16,943 nucleotides of DNA. Source: Candidatus Woesearchaeota archaeon (GTDB taxonomy: Archaea > Nanobdellota > Nanobdellia > SCGC-AAA011-G17 > GW2011-AR17). A program made the translations under genes and the position numbers. Below, piece by piece: positions 1 through 6,153 of the stretch. The stretch lies in the NCBI GenBank assembly GCA_018302165.1, contig JAGWAA010000006.1, forward strand, positions 1 through 16,943, in the 5' to 3' direction. The notes below the pieces were generated by a model. That model saw only the letters and a program-made list of their open reading frames with translations. It was not told the DNA's origin and did not search any database. How positions within the stretch are numbered: position 1 is the stretch's first letter; each line of letters starts with the position of its first letter.

Positions 1-23
1 GATCATAATGGGGTGCATCCAAA

Positions 24-770
24 ATGAATAGAAAGTTATCTTGGTCTGCGTTAGGATTATTAGGATTATTAGGACTTAGTAATGTTACTAAATGTGTTGA
101 TGTTAATGAAAATGTATCTAGTGGTTGTTTAGAAGAAATTGTTGAAATAGAAAAACCTCAAGTTACTAGTATTGAAGCTGATGTTGAAAGATTAAATCAA
201 ATTGATTCTGGTTATAGATTGACTGAAGAAGAATTAGTCTTTTTATCAAGAATTTTATATTTTGAAGAAGGAACATTTATTCAAAAAAATAAACAAGGAT
301 TAACAAAAGATGATATTCAAGAAGGATATGAAGCTATTGCTTCAGTTTTGTTGAATAGATATGAATTTGATACTAAAAATAATTCTCATAAATTTCATAG
401 AAAAAAAAGTAATGGTAGTTTGATTACTTATGCAAAGTTTCCGTATGCATTTAGTTGTATCAAAGATAGAAAAAATTTTTTTAATCCTGAAACTTTTAAG
501 GACGATCAAGGAAATATGGTTTTGAAACATGGATTAATGGATTCAGAATCTATTGAAGGAGCTTACAAAGCTTTAGTAAATGTTTTATCTGGTGAGGCTG
601 AGGATCCTACTAATGGAGCTTTATTTTATAAAACTAAAAAAATTGGAAATGAAGGTGTTGTTTGGCATGGGACTGAGGCTTTTTGGTTAAATAGAAAACC
701 TTGTAAAAGAGAATGGTCAAATGATATAACTAATCATCAATATTATCATGTTAATTGTGGGGTTGAATAA
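24..770 (+). CDS. Secreted SleB/CwlJ-like cell wall hydrolase (Hydrolase_2 family)
   Basis: A 248-residue protein with a short basic start and a Leu/Gly-rich hydrophobic stretch (about residues 6-22) that looks like a signal peptide or anchor; Cys24 follows it, but a lipobox is not clear. The body resembles the SleB/CwlJ cell-wall hydrolase family: RILYFEEG at 76-83 aligns with the family's Y-x-E catalytic-glutamate segment (Glu81), ASVLLNR at 106-112 with the conserved helix, and DPTNGALFY at 194-202 plus a C-terminal HQYYHV with the family's late motifs. Known members cut peptidoglycan glycan strands, a polymer archaea lack, so the target is unknown; it could be a bacterial wall or another surface glycan. 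The gene ends 46 bases before the kinase-like gene. Family assignment is by motif recognition only; function is inferred. Confidence 0.7.
   Translation: MNRKLSWSALGLLGLLGLSNVTKCVDVNENVSSGCLEEIVEIEKPQVTSIEADVERLNQIDSGYRLTEEELVFLSRILYFEEGTFIQKNKQGLTKDDIQEGYEAIASVLLNRYEFDTKNNSHKFHRKKSNGSLITYAKFPYAFSCIKDRKNFFNPETFKDDQGNMVLKHGLMDSESIEGAYKALVNVLSGEAEDPTNGALFYKTKKIGNEGVVWHGTEAFWLNRKPCKREWSNDITNHQYYHVNCGVE
51..77 (+). repeat. Nine-base tandem repeat in signal-peptide region
   Basis: Three consecutive copies of ttaggatta (the third diverged to ttaggactt) encode the Leu-Leu-Gly run of the hydrophobic leader. It probably arose by slippage and changes the hydrophobic length in steps of three residues. 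Confidence 0.6.
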
Positions 771-784
771 ATCTTTAACCGAGA

Positions 785-794
785 TTTTATAAAT
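785..794 (+). promoter_or_regulatory. TATA box of the kinase-like gene
   Basis: The sequence ttttataaat is centred about 27 bases before the ATG at 817, the usual archaeal TATA-to-start spacing, so transcription would begin almost at the start codon. A GAGG at 803-806 could act as a ribosome binding site if transcription starts further upstream. Confidence 0.55.
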
Positions 795-816
795 AGATTT
801 TTGAGGAAAGAAAGAA

Positions 817-1737
817 ATGATTACAAAAGAATATTCTAATTTGGATAAATTAATTGATTTAGCTTGTAATAGTTTTGAAATGCTTGATTTTTTAAGAATT
901 AATCGTCCAGATGAAATTTATTTAGTTGATAATAAGTGTGGGATTTTTAGTATTCCTAAAATTGACTCTGGGGATGTTTTAAAATTTATTGTTCATAGTA
1001 AAGGAGATAAGGCTAAATATTCATTAGATCCACAATTGCAGGAGATTGTTAAGAGAGGATTAAGAGCACAAATGGTTGTTCAAGGTATAGAAGGTGTTCA
1101 AGTTTTAAGACAACTTAATTTTTATGAGGGTGTTGTTGGATTATTAGGGCCTTTTGAATATTTACAGGGATCTAATTTGAGTCATATTACTGATCCTGAA
1201 TTACATGATTATGAAAAAGTATTAGAATTGTTTAAAGAGCTTGATGATAATCTTGAAAAGATTCATCAAAAAGAAATTATACATGGCGATATTAAACCCG
1301 GAAATATTATTCATAGTGATGGGAAGTTAGTATTGATTGATTGGTCAACTGCAAGAACATTTGAAGAAGATTCTAATTATAGTGGGCCTCTTATTGCTAC
1401 AATGAGATATTTTTATCCATTATCTGATAGGTCTCGTGATTATTGGGCTTTATCATTAACATTTGTAGATGTGTTAAGGGGTAGAATTATTCTTCATGAT
1501 AATGAAGTTAGAGATGGTTCTGAAGATTTGGTTGAAACTTTGGCAAGAAGATTAAGACAAAGGCTTGGAAAAGAATATGGTGATTTCTATAAAGATTTAG
1601 CGAATCGGAAACCTGAAGTAGATTTTAAGCGTATAAGTAGTTCAAGAATAATTAATCATGATGATATTTTAAGGGGAATAGTTGAACAAGCTCAAACAAC
1701 TAATGTTGGTTATCTAACTCCAAATAGAAAGTCTTAA
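817..1737 (+). CDS. Protein kinase-like protein (atypical Ser/Thr kinase fold)
   Basis: A 306-residue cytoplasmic-looking protein with no membrane segment. It carries the kinase catalytic loop HGDIKPGN at 156-163 (Asp158, Lys160, Asn163) and a metal-binding Asp in LIDWSTAR (Asp175), where the usual DFG is DWS. FEYLQGSNL at 113-121 sits where a hinge would be, and VLKF at 54-57 may carry the ATP-binding lysine. A glycine-rich loop is not obvious. HGD instead of HRD is common in small RIO/Bud32 and lipopolysaccharide-kinase-like proteins, but the extra domains of RIO kinases are not visible. The last 80 or so residues are basic and without a recognised domain. Substrate unknown. It follows the SleB-like gene on the same strand but has its own TATA box. 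Confidence 0.7.
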   Translation: MITKEYSNLDKLIDLACNSFEMLDFLRINRPDEIYLVDNKCGIFSIPKIDSGDVLKFIVHSKGDKAKYSLDPQLQEIVKRGLRAQMVVQGIEGVQVLRQLNFYEGVVGLLGPFEYLQGSNLSHITDPELHDYEKVLELFKELDDNLEKIHQKEIIHGDIKPGNIIHSDGKLVLIDWSTARTFEEDSNYSGPLIATMRYFYPLSDRSRDYWALSLTFVDVLRGRIILHDNEVRDGSEDLVETLARRLRQRLGKEYGDFYKDLANRKPEVDFKRISSSRIINHDDILRGIVEQAQTTNVGYLTPNRKS

Positions 1738-1764
1738 TAATTTTTAAATTCTTGGAAATCCTAA

Positions 1765-1821
1765 GGGCTTGTAACATAACTTGGATAGTGTAGTGGGCTT
1801 CGGACCCACGTATCAGGGTTC
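1765..1821 (+). tRNA. Incomplete tRNA-Arg(UCG): 5' part up to TTC of the T-loop
   Basis: Bases 1765-1771 (GGGCTTG) fit an acceptor 5' strand. They are followed by U8, a D-arm (ACAT pairing with GTGT, loop with GG), a perfect anticodon stem GTGGG/CCCAC (1793-1797 and 1805-1809), loop CTTCGGA with anticodon TCG at 1800-1802, a short variable region, CAGGG at 1814-1818, and TTC at 1819-1821. The remaining T-loop, T-stem 3' strand (expected CCCTG) and acceptor 3' strand (expected CAAGCCC) are not found downstream or elsewhere in the window. All stems that can be checked are fully paired, which argues against old decay. It may be a split tRNA half, a gene with a T-loop intron whose 3' exon lies elsewhere, or a recently truncated copy. 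Confidence 0.55.
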
Positions 1822-1829
1822 TTTATAAA
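1822..1829 (+). promoter_or_regulatory. TATA box ahead of putative ncRNA
   Basis: TTTATAAA starts directly after the tRNA fragment. Its centre lies about 27 bases upstream of 1852-1853, where the GCCCGC closing stem of the putative RNA begins, matching archaeal promoter geometry. Confidence 0.5.
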
Positions 1830-1851
1830 CATTGATATTCTTCAGAAAAGT

Positions 1852-1926
1852 AGCCCGCCACGAGAATACTCAATGGAGCGGACGAAGAAACTTCAAGCAA
1901 TGAGCTTGGGGGTTAGTGTCGCGGGC
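1852..1926 (+). ncRNA. Putative structured ncRNA of about 74 bases, unknown family
   Basis: A GC-rich island in AT-rich surroundings. GCCCGC (1853-1858) pairs with GCGGGC (1921-1926); CAC (1859-1861) pairs with GTG (1916-1918) leaving a TC bulge; CTCAA (1869-1873) can pair with TTGGG (1906-1910) allowing one wobble pair; and GAAG/CTTC (1884-1887, 1891-1894) forms an apical hairpin, with CAAGC/GCTTG (1894-1898, 1904-1908) as an alternative. The internal loop between the lower and middle helices would suit an H/ACA-type guide pocket, but no clear ACA box or kink-turn is seen. It is not a canonical tRNA, and no C/D boxes are visible. The promoter spacing supports a separate transcript. The fold was drawn by hand. 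Confidence 0.45.
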
Positions 1927-1964
1927 AATATCATAATAAAATAAACAGAGCAAGATCATACTCG

Positions 1965-2038
1965 CCTATCATTTAATTAAAATTTGAATTTGGCATTTGC
2001 CATTATGAATTAAAGGAAGTGAATAATTAATGAATAGG
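1965..2038 (+). repeat. Imperfect inverted repeat upstream of dnaG
   Basis: The arm at 1965-1979 and the arm at 2024-2038 are near-perfect reverse complements (CCTAT...AATTA against TAATT...ATAGG, each with one unpaired base). Inside lies a second small hairpin, TGGC-ATTT-GCCA, at about 1991-2002. The structure ends 35 bases before the dnaG start, so it would be a 5' leader stem-loop or a two-fold protein site. The rest of 1927-2073 is AT-rich and shows nothing else. Confidence 0.45.
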
Positions 2039-2073
2039 TTATAGAGTATTTCTTGAATGTTTTGGAGGAAAAA

Positions 2074-3153
2074 ATGGGAAAAATTAGCCCTGTGTCGGCA
2101 AAATATATCATTCACACAAGTATTCAAATTGAAGGTACTGTGGACAGACCAGATATCATTGGTGCTGTTTTTGGACAAACTGAAGGTCTATTAGGATCTG
2201 ATTTAGAATTAAGAGAATTACAAAAGTCTGGAAGGATTGGAAGGATTGAAGTTAATACTGATATCAAAGCTGGAAAGACTGAAGGTAATATTATAATTCC
2301 GTCAAGTTTAGATAAGACTGAAACTGCTGTTGTAGCAGCTGCTATGGAAACTATTCAAAGGATAGGTCCATGTAATGCTAAAGTTAAAGTTCTGAAATTA
2401 GAAGACGTAAGAATTTCTAAAAGAAGTTTCATTATTACAAGAGCAAAAGAATTGTTGAAATCATTCACAGATAATGTGTTACCTGATTCTCAGGAAATTA
2501 CTGAAGAAGTTGCACAGTCTGTAAGAATGATGGAAGTTGCTGAATATGGTAAAGAAAAATTACCAGCTGGACCTGCTATTGATGAATCTGAAGAGATTAT
2601 TTTAGTAGAAGGAAGAGCAGATGTTTTGGTTCTATTAAAATGTGGATTCAAAAATGCAATTGCAATTAACGGAACTTCTGTACCTGCATCTATTATTCCA
2701 TTATGTGCACAAAAAATTGTAACACTTTTTGTTGATGGAGATAGAGGGGGAGATTTAATTACAAAAGAAGTAATGGAAGTTGCTGAAATTGATTTTGTAG
2801 TTAAAGCACCTGATGGAAAAGAAGTTGAAGAATTGACAAAGAAAGAAATTCATAAAGCTTTGAGAGGAAAGATTACTGCTGAGCAAGCTAAACATGATTT
2901 GAAAGATGTGCAACCAACTAAGAATGGGCAAATCAGAAGAATTGAGAATAGAGAAGCTCCGAGAGATTCTAGACCTATGTCTAGAGGACCAATAAGAACT
3001 TCTATGCCAGTACAAGAAGCACCAAGAAATATTGTAAGAGCTGGAATTTCTGATGAGCAGAAAAAAAAGTTTAAATCTTTGTTAGATGATTTAGTTGGAA
3101 CTAGAGGGCTGTGCTTGGAAAAGTGCCTTCAACAGAATTGCAAGATACTTTGA
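2074..3153 (+). CDS. dnaG: Archaeal DnaG-type primase / exosome subunit, main body up to frameshift
   Basis: Archaeal DnaG, a Toprim protein that synthesises RNA primers in vitro and, in archaea, is also a stable exosome subunit. The N-terminal archaeal domain is clear (GAVFGQTEGLLG at 30-41, LQKSGRIGRIEV at 49-60, IPSSLDKTET at 75-84). The Toprim domain shows VEGRADV with catalytic Glu179 and VDGDRGG with Asp221 and Asp223. The ATG at 2074 is chosen because GGAGG at 2064-2068 precedes it at ideal spacing and conservation begins there; the upstream in-frame ATG at 2053 lacks this. After about residue 344 the frame runs into unrelated residues and stops at 3153, while the expected C-terminus continues in the -1 frame. 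The full protein would have about 413 residues, normal for the family. Confidence 0.9.
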   Translation: MGKISPVSAKYIIHTSIQIEGTVDRPDIIGAVFGQTEGLLGSDLELRELQKSGRIGRIEVNTDIKAGKTEGNIIIPSSLDKTETAVVAAAMETIQRIGPCNAKVKVLKLEDVRISKRSFIITRAKELLKSFTDNVLPDSQEITEEVAQSVRMMEVAEYGKEKLPAGPAIDESEEIILVEGRADVLVLLKCGFKNAIAINGTSVPASIIPLCAQKIVTLFVDGDRGGDLITKEVMEVAEIDFVVKAPDGKEVEELTKKEIHKALRGKITAEQAKHDLKDVQPTKNGQIRRIENREAPRDSRPMSRGPIRTSMPVQEAPRNIVRAGISDEQKKKFKSLLDDLVGTRGLCLEKCLQQNCKIL

Positions 3154-3314
3154 GAGGAATCAAAGGAGTAAGCGCAGTTGTGTTTGATGGGAGCATTGGA
3201 AAAGATTTGGTTATCAGTGCAGAAAGAGCTGGAGTGAAAACTTTGGTTGCAATGGATAGTAAAATCAAACCAACCGATACTAGACTGAACTTGTTAACAA
3301 TGAGTTCTTTTTAA
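3108..3314 (+). pseudogene. dnaG: C-terminal part of DnaG in the -1 frame (frameshifted)
   Basis: From the G at 3108 the -1 frame reads AVLGKVP, then GVSAVVFDG and AGVKTLVAMDSK, matching the conserved C-terminal domain of archaeal DnaG (family pattern ...VYAVVFDG...GVKYLVG...). The join is at GGG (3106-3108): one extra G there would restore a single open frame from 2074 to 3314. A missing base in a homopolymer call, a real mutation, or a -1 ribosomal shift are all possible; no strong X-XXY-YYZ slippery heptamer is present. The fragment is unlikely to be made alone, although a GTG at 3111 could be read as a start. Its stop overlaps the stop of the convergent GNAT gene by four bases. Confidence 0.85.
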
Positions 3315-3769
3315 TTAATTTTTTTTCTTGATATTTGAATATAATCTTTGAAGCCTTCTTTTTTATAAAATTTTATTGCTTTATTGTTGATATTAAACAC
3401 ATCTAGCATAATCTCTGAGATTTGCTTTTTTTTAGAAATTAATTTGAGGTCTTTAATTAGGGTCTCTCCAAAACCTTTTTTTCTATGTTCTTTTGTAATA
3501 TAAAACCAATCAATCCAGCAGAATTTATTTTCTGAATTCCCATAATCAATACCATAAGGTGTTTTTTTTGTAAATTTATACTGGACAAAGCCTATTGGTT
3601 TATGATCTAAAGTGATTATTCTGATTTCTTTTCTTTGAATTGCGTTTTTTGTTTGTTTTGTGAGTTTATTTTTAGTTTCAGGTTTTTCTTTTTCTAAATT
3701 ACAAATTTCTATAATTCCTTTTATAATTAAATTTGAATCTTCTTTTGAAGCATATCGGATTTCGTTCAT
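3311..3769 (-). CDS. GNAT family N-acetyltransferase
   Basis: A 152-residue single-domain GNAT protein. WIDWFYITKEHRKKGFGETL at 85-104 holds the beta-4 strand and the acetyl-CoA pyrophosphate-binding motif (R96-x-x-G99-x-G101), and NINNKAIKFYKKEGF at 126-140 is the typical C-terminal motif B. The length is normal. The substrate cannot be told from the sequence; small archaeal GNATs include protein N-terminal, polyamine and antibiotic acetyltransferases, and conserved RimI features are not obvious. It converges with dnaG and lies 47 bases downstream of the SRP RNA on the same strand, so it may be read through from the SRP RNA promoter. Confidence 0.85.
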   Translation of the reverse strand: MNEIRYASKEDSNLIIKGIIEICNLEKEKPETKNKLTKQTKNAIQRKEIRIITLDHKPIGFVQYKFTKKTPYGIDYGNSENKFCWIDWFYITKEHRKKGFGETLIKDLKLISKKKQISEIMLDVFNINNKAIKFYKKEGFKDYIQISRKKIN

Positions 3770-3816
3770 GATTTTGTTTATAGATTGATAGTTTAAATAA
3801 TTGTCTTAGAAATATA

Positions 3817-4084
3817 ATGCAGGCCATCTGAGTTTGTTGTAAATTCCCAATAAAGTTTGTCCTAACATTTTCTCAGCTTCGCGACCCTACAAGCGTCGGT
3901 ACTATTGTTTAGAGCTGCTCCATTCCTGGCCTGACTCAGTTAGCATTAATATCAACCATGCAGGACGAAACATCAAAGTCCATGATAGGGCTCTACTGAA
4001 AGATTCGCACCGCACTCAGACTTCAGTCCATCGTATAGCCGATTTATGGTACAGGTGACGGCTAACCACCCACCTAGCCTGCAT
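3817..4084 (-). ncRNA. ffs: Archaeal signal recognition particle (7S/SRP) RNA
   Basis: Read on the minus strand, the 5' end (ATGCAGGC, 4077-4084) is perfectly complementary to the 3' end (GCCTGCAT, 3817-3824), forming the archaeal helix 1. The Alu-domain start GGCTAGGTGGGTGGTTAGC, with the following GTCACCTGTACC, matches the archaeal SRP RNA 5' domain. The S-domain helix 8 is recognised by GTCAGGCCAGGAATGGAGCAG, with its GGAA tetraloop at 3923-3926 (the SRP54/Ffh binding element). The length of 268 bases is slightly short for archaeal SRP RNA (about 300). It binds SRP19 and SRP54 and targets ribosomes making membrane or secreted proteins. Ends are placed from the closing helix and may be off by a few bases. 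Confidence 0.93.
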
Positions 4085-4104
4085 AATTTTGGTGATATTG
4101 ATGT

Positions 4105-4113
4105 TTTATTAAC
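4105..4113 (-). promoter_or_regulatory. Probable TATA box of the SRP RNA gene
   Basis: On the minus strand TTAATAAAA lies about 25 bases before the predicted 5' end at 4084, the expected distance for an archaeal promoter. Confidence 0.5.
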
Positions 4114-4129
4114 CTTTGGGTTGGGTTAA

Positions 4130-4138
4130 TTATATAAA
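4130..4138 (+). promoter_or_regulatory. TATA box of the surface-protein gene
   Basis: TTATATAAA is centred about 28 bases before the ATG at 4162. No Shine-Dalgarno sequence precedes the ATG, so a leaderless or nearly leaderless transcript is likely. Confidence 0.6.
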
Positions 4139-4161
4139 TCTCTCTTATATAGAGTTAATAA

Positions 4162-6153
4162 ATGAAAAAGAGGGTGATTGATAGTGATAGGTTTTTCTTA
4201 GTCTTGATTATAATTTTAGTTTTAGGTTTTAGCATAGGCTTTGGTAATCAAATTCAGTCTGGATATGCTGTTGTTGATTGTATAGATACAGACGAGGATG
4301 GGTATTATGATGAAGGTTGTAGCTTAGAAGATTTTGGTTGTTATGAAGTTGAATCTTTAATTGTTGATTCATATGATAAAGGAAGTTTGGATATTGATGA
4401 AAATTATTTTGTATATATTTCTAATTCTGGTGTATATAGTTATGATTTAATTTCTTCAAGCAATAGTTTGTTGAGTGATGGTTTAACTGAAGTTTCTAAT
4501 TCTAGAATTTATGGGAATTATGTTGTATGGCAAGCTTTAGTTGGAAATTATTGGCAAATTTATTTACATGATTTAGAACAATCCACAACTACAATTCTTA
4601 ATGAATTTGCGTCTCATCAAATTAGTCCTGATGTTTATGGGAATTATGTTGTATGGGCGGATAATGTTGGTGGAGATTGGGATATTTATTTGAGAGATTT
4701 AAATGATGGAACTCAAAGTTTAATTATTTCTGAGACTCAAAATCAATATTCACCTAGAATTTATGGGGATTATATTGTTTATATTGATGATGCTAGTGGG
4801 ACTAAAGATGTTTATTTGTATAAGATTAGCACAGAAGAAATTACTCTTATTGATGGGAGTGATGGAGATCAAAATTCTATTTCCATTTATGAAAATTATG
4901 TTGTTTGGCAATCAAACTCTGCTGGGAATTGGGATATTTATTCTTATGATATTTCTACTGATGGAATAATTATTGTAACTAGTGAAAGTTATGATGAAAA
5001 ATATCCAAAGGTTTCAAATAATTTAATTGTTTGGGCAAAGTATGATGATAATGATTATGATTTGGAATATTATGATTTTGAAACTCAAGATTTTTATTCA
5101 TTAACTGATGATGGTGTTAATCAGATTTTACCAGTGGTGAGTTCTTCTTATGTAGTCTGGTTGGATGATACTAATGGTAATTATGATATATTCGGGAAAA
5201 CTGTTAATCCTGCTTGTGATAGTTTGATGTTTGGAGATTGTGATGATAGTTCGGCTTTGATTTCTCCTGCAGGAACTGAAAGTTGTGATAGTTTAGATAA
5301 TGATTGTGATGGAGAAATTGATGAAGGTTGTGATGCTGCTTCAATTACATCAACTGAAGGTGATTGTTTAATAGATGAAATTAGTTCTAATGTTTGGGTA
5401 GAATCAACTTGGAATAAAACTATTAATTTTGCTTTAGATGGGGAGTCTGTGTATTTAGTTTCTTATGGTGATGGTAGTTGTGGAACTGATGCTTCTGATT
5501 TTTATTTGTATTCTGCTGTTGATGATGATGGGACTTATGTTACTGATGAATTAGTTGAAAGTTTTATTTTTGCTTCAATAAAAAATTATGATACTTATGA
5601 TGCAAGTTATGCTAGTTGGAATGCTGTCTATGATGATGATAAATATTATTATTTTATTAGTGTATTAAATGAAACTGTGGTGTTAGGAGATACTTTGTTA
5701 GTTTGTGAAGCTGATGCTACTTGTTCTGCGGAGAGTATTACTATTTCTGACGCTGAGGATTATTTGAAATTGTATTCTAGTGGATGTTTGACTGATGATG
5801 ATTGTGATGCTGGAGAGACTTGTGTTGACAGTAATTGTGAGGAGAGTAGTGTTATTGAAACTTGTGAGGAAGAATGGGATTGTTCGAATGTTGAATGGTC
5901 AGAATGTGTTGATGGGATTTCAACTTTAGATTTGTCACAATGTCAATCTATTCCTGTAAGTGATGCTTGTTATACTTCTGATTATTTGCCTACTACTGAG
6001 AAAAGTTGTTCTTCTACTACTAGTAATCAAGCAGTTGAAATAAGTGATTCTGTCGATGAAGAAATTACTAATGAAGAAGTGCCTGTATTTTCTTGGATTA
6101 ATTTATTGTTAGTTATTGGAATATTAGTTGGGTATTATGCTTTTAGAAAATAA
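4162..6153 (+). CDS. Membrane-anchored surface protein with repeat beta-propeller and DCDD metal-binding motif
   Basis: A 663-residue protein. Residues 11-29 form an N-terminal signal or anchor helix and residues 643-661 a C-terminal membrane helix ending in RK, so the body should lie outside the cell. A CxDTDEDGYYDEGC segment follows at 40-53. From about 81 to 350 seven units share N-Y-V-V-W near the start and W-D-I-Y near the middle, the pattern of TolB-like propeller blades; the last six are spaced exactly 42 residues. Residues 359-390 (DCDDSSALISPAGTESCDSL and onward to DCDGEIDEGC) match the MopE-type putative metal-binding motif. The C-terminal third is rich in paired cysteines (for example CLTDDDCDAGETC) and a thrombospondin-like WxCSxVEWSEC stretch. 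Strongly acidic. It may bind calcium or a partner surface; the role is unknown. The 3' end overlaps elp3 by 11 bases, tail to tail. Confidence 0.75.
   Translation: MKKRVIDSDRFFLVLIIILVLGFSIGFGNQIQSGYAVVDCIDTDEDGYYDEGCSLEDFGCYEVESLIVDSYDKGSLDIDENYFVYISNSGVYSYDLISSSNSLLSDGLTEVSNSRIYGNYVVWQALVGNYWQIYLHDLEQSTTTILNEFASHQISPDVYGNYVVWADNVGGDWDIYLRDLNDGTQSLIISETQNQYSPRIYGDYIVYIDDASGTKDVYLYKISTEEITLIDGSDGDQNSISIYENYVVWQSNSAGNWDIYSYDISTDGIIIVTSESYDEKYPKVSNNLIVWAKYDDNDYDLEYYDFETQDFYSLTDDGVNQILPVVSSSYVVWLDDTNGNYDIFGKTVNPACDSLMFGDCDDSSALISPAGTESCDSLDNDCDGEIDEGCDAASITSTEGDCLIDEISSNVWVESTWNKTINFALDGESVYLVSYGDGSCGTDASDFYLYSAVDDDGTYVTDELVESFIFASIKNYDTYDASYASWNAVYDDDKYYYFISVLNETVVLGDTLLVCEADATCSAESITISDAEDYLKLYSSGCLTDDDCDAGETCVDSNCEESSVIETCEEEWDCSNVEWSECVDGISTLDLSQCQSIPVSDACYTSDYLPTTEKSCSSTTSNQAVEISDSVDEEITNEEVPVFSWINLLLVIGILVGYYAFRK
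4402..5211 (+). repeat. 126-base in-frame coding repeats (propeller blades)
   Basis: The conserved Asn/Asp/Ser-Tyr (or Asn-Leu) starts fall at residues 81, 119, 161, 203, 245, 287 and 329, so the last six units are exactly 42 codons apart. Bases 4508-4530 and 4634-4656 carry the same 23-base string beginning tttatgggaattatg, 126 bases apart, which shows duplication at the DNA level. Confidence 0.7.

Noticed and set aside
1853..1926. C/D box guide RNA
   Set aside because: No RUGAUGA or CUGA box pair is present in the hairpin.
1765..1930. A complete tRNA-Arg with a T-loop intron spanning the 74-base hairpin
   Set aside because: No CCCTG followed by CAAGCCC, nor a plausible variant, lies within the following 250 bases; GGGC/GCCC at 1853-1856 pairs only four bases and leaves no T-stem.
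1741..2073. RNase P RNA
   Set aside because: The universal P4 segments (GAGGAAAGTCC-like and ACAGAA-like with their usual neighbours) are not visible, and the GC-rich part is too short.
2053..2073. Upstream ATG at 2053 as the dnaG start
   Set aside because: The GGAGG at 2064-2068 lies between it and the ATG at 2074, and conservation begins at MGKIS.
3111..3314. A separate small gene starting at GTG 3111
   Set aside because: The translated product matches the missing DnaG C-terminus, so it is the frameshifted end of dnaG.
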